A stretch of 64,000 nucleotides of DNA, taken from assembly GCF_036588685.1 (NCBI RefSeq), contig NC_086376.1, forward strand, positions 27,565,930 through 27,629,929. The letters run 5' to 3'. Shown one piece after another: positions 51,401 to 54,400 of the stretch; within the stretch, counting starts at the first letter, position 1, and every line of letters begins with the position of its first letter. The notes under the pieces were generated by a model. The model worked only from the letters and a program-made list of their open reading frames with translations. It searched no databases and was not told the DNA's origin. The translations under genes and the position numbers were made by a program. The DNA comes from Mytilus trossulus (Eukaryota; Mollusca; Bivalvia; Mytilida; Mytilidae).

Positions 51401-54400
51401 GGCGGCCATCTTGATTTGATAGTCGGGTCACCGGACACATTTTTAAAACAAGATACCCCAAAGATGATGATTGCCAAGTCTGGATTAATTTGGCCCAGTA
51501 GTTTCAGAGGAGAAGATTTTTGTAAAAGATAACTAAGATTTACGAAAAATGGTTAAAAATTGACTATAAAGGGCAATAACTCCTAAACGGGTCAACTGAC
51601 CATTTCGGTCATGTTGACTTATTTGTAAATCCTACTTTACTAAACATTATTGCTGTTTACAGTTTATCTCTATCTATAATAATATTCAAGATAACAACCA
51701 AAAACTGCAAAATTTCCACAAAATTACCAATTCAGGGGCAGCAACCCAACAACAGGTTGACCGATTCATCTGAAAATTTCAGGGCAGATAGATCTTGACC
51801 TGATAAACATTTTTACCCCATGTCAGATTTCCTCTAAATGCTTTGGTTTTTGAGTTATAAGCCAAAAACTGCAGTTTACCCCTATGTTCTATTTTTAGCC
51901 GTGGCGGCCATCTTGGTTGGTTGACCGGGTCACGCCACACATTTTTCAAACAAGGTACCCCAATGATGATTGTGGCCAAGTTTGGTTCAATTTGGCCCAG
52001 TAGTTTCAGAGGAGAAGATTTTTGTAAAAGATAACTAAGATTTACGAAAAATGGTTAAAAATTGACTATAAAGGGCAATAACTCCTAAACGGGTCAACTG
52101 ACCATTTCGGTCATGTTGACTTATTTGTAAATCCTACTATACTAAACATTATTGCTGTTTACAGTTTATCTCTATCTATAATAATATTCAAGATAATAAC
52201 CAAAAACTGCAAAATTTCCACAAAATTACCAATTCAGGGGCAGCAACCCAACAACGGGTTGACCGATTCATCTGAAAATTTCAGGGCAGATAGATCTTGA
52301 CCTGATAAACATTTTTACCCCATGTCAGATTTCCTCTAAATGCTTTGGTTTTTGAGTTATAAGCCAAAAACTGCATTTTACCCCTATGTTCTATTTTTAG
52401 CCGTGGCGGCCATCTTGGATGGTTGACCGGGTCACGCCACACATTTTTTAAACTAGATACCCCAATGATGATTGTGGCCAAGTTTGGTTCAATTTGGCCC
52501 AGTAGTTTCAGAGGAGAAGATTTTTGTAAAAGTTAACGACGACGGACGACGGACGACGGACGACGGACGCCGGACGCCGGACGCAAAGTGATGGGAAAAG
52601 CTCACTTGGCCCTTCGGGCCAGGTGAGCTAAAAATGACACAAATAGGAAAGAAGAAAAACGCTTTCCCAGTTGACAAAAAAACAAGAGATTTAATTAAGA
52701 GGAAAAATATACTGTCAAAGAAAATTGTAACCAACCAAGACCCAGAAATTAGAGCTGAGTATAATAGAGTAAGGAATAAAACAAAATCATCAGTTAATAA
52801 ACTAAAGAAGAAATTTGAAAAGGGATTATCAGAAAATGCAAAAGCAAACCCAAAAGCAATATGGAGCTACGTAAAATCAAAGTCAAAAACAAGGGAAGGT
52901 ATAGGCGACCTACACACTGACCCCGACGATACGAAATCTCCAAAAACAGATGACGATAAAGAAAAAGCAGAAATACTTTCAGAATATTTTGCTAGTGTAT
53001 TTACACAAGAACCAGATGACGAAATCCCTGTACCAAATCCAATAAAAATTGAAAATGAAGTAACTGATCTAATTATCAACAAAGATATGATAATGAAACA
53101 CTTAAAAAACCTAAAGATTGATAAATCACCAGGTCCTGATAAACTACACCCAAGATTGCTGCGTGAAACAATGGAAAGTATAGCTGAACCCTTGAGCTTG
53201 ATCTTTAACCAATCATTGAAAGAAAAGACAGTACCAAAAGAATGGAAGAATGCACTTGTAAGCGCTATATTTAAAAAAGGAAACAAATCGCAAGCAAAAA
53301 ATTACCGCCCAGTGAGTCTAACATCAGTTGTATGTAAAATATTGGAGAAAATCATAAGAGAGCATATAATAAAGCATATGAAGCTAAACAGGTTATTCTC
53401 AAATAAGCAGTATGGGTTTATCTCTGGGAGATCAACCTCATTGCAATTACTAGAGGTAATTGACATATGGACAGAGGCGATAGACGACGGATATGAGGTA
53501 GATTGTGTATACACAGACTTCATGAAAGCATTTGATAAAGTTCCACACAAAAGGCTGCTAAAGAAAATCGAAAATTATGGAATAAAAAACCCAATACTAG
53601 ATTGGATAAGAGATTTTCTTTCAAATAGACAACAAAGAGTCTCAATAAATGGTGAAGCATCGGAATGGAAGGAAGTAACCTCAGGTATACCACAAGGCTC
53701 AGTTCTAGGACCACTCTTGTTTGTACTCTACATCAATGACTTACCGGAAGGAGTTAACTCAGATGCTTACTTATTTGCTGATGATACAAAAATTTTTAGA
53801 ATAATAAAGGAAGACAGAGACCACGAAACATTACAAAAGGATTTAGACAAACTAGAAAAATGGCGTGATACATGGTTACTCAAGTTTCATCCAGAAAAAT
53901 GTAAACATATAAATATCAGCAAAAAATCAAAACAAGAGATTGAAAAATATAATCTACTAGGAAAAGAAATAAGCAGATGCAAAGAAGAGAAGGATATAGG
54001 GGTAGTCATTGATGAAGAATTATCCTTTGAAAAGCATATATGTGAGAAAGTAAACAAAGCAAATTCAATCTTTGCGGCATTAAGAAGATCTTTCAAAAAT
54101 CTAAATGCAGAAATCTTTATTCCACTATATAAAACACTTGTAAGAACACATCTAGATTACGCTAGTTCAGTATGGGCACCTTTTAAGAAAAAATATATCG
54201 ATAAAATTGAAAGTGTAGAAAAGAGAGCTACGAAACAAATACCTGGACTTAAAAACCTAAGCTACGAAGAAAGACTAAAGAAATTAAAATTACCAACACT
54301 AGCGTACAGAAGAATAAGAGGGGACATGATTGAGACTTATAAGATTATACACAATAAATATGACCCGGAAACTAGTACTTTCCTTAAATTAATGTCGAGT

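Noticed and set aside
38277..52481. Recurring 66-aa minus-strand frame (MA(T/I)IIIGV..)
   Set aside because: It lies in the family-F repeat core and recurs only because the repeat recurs; it is interrupted by variation and has no domain.
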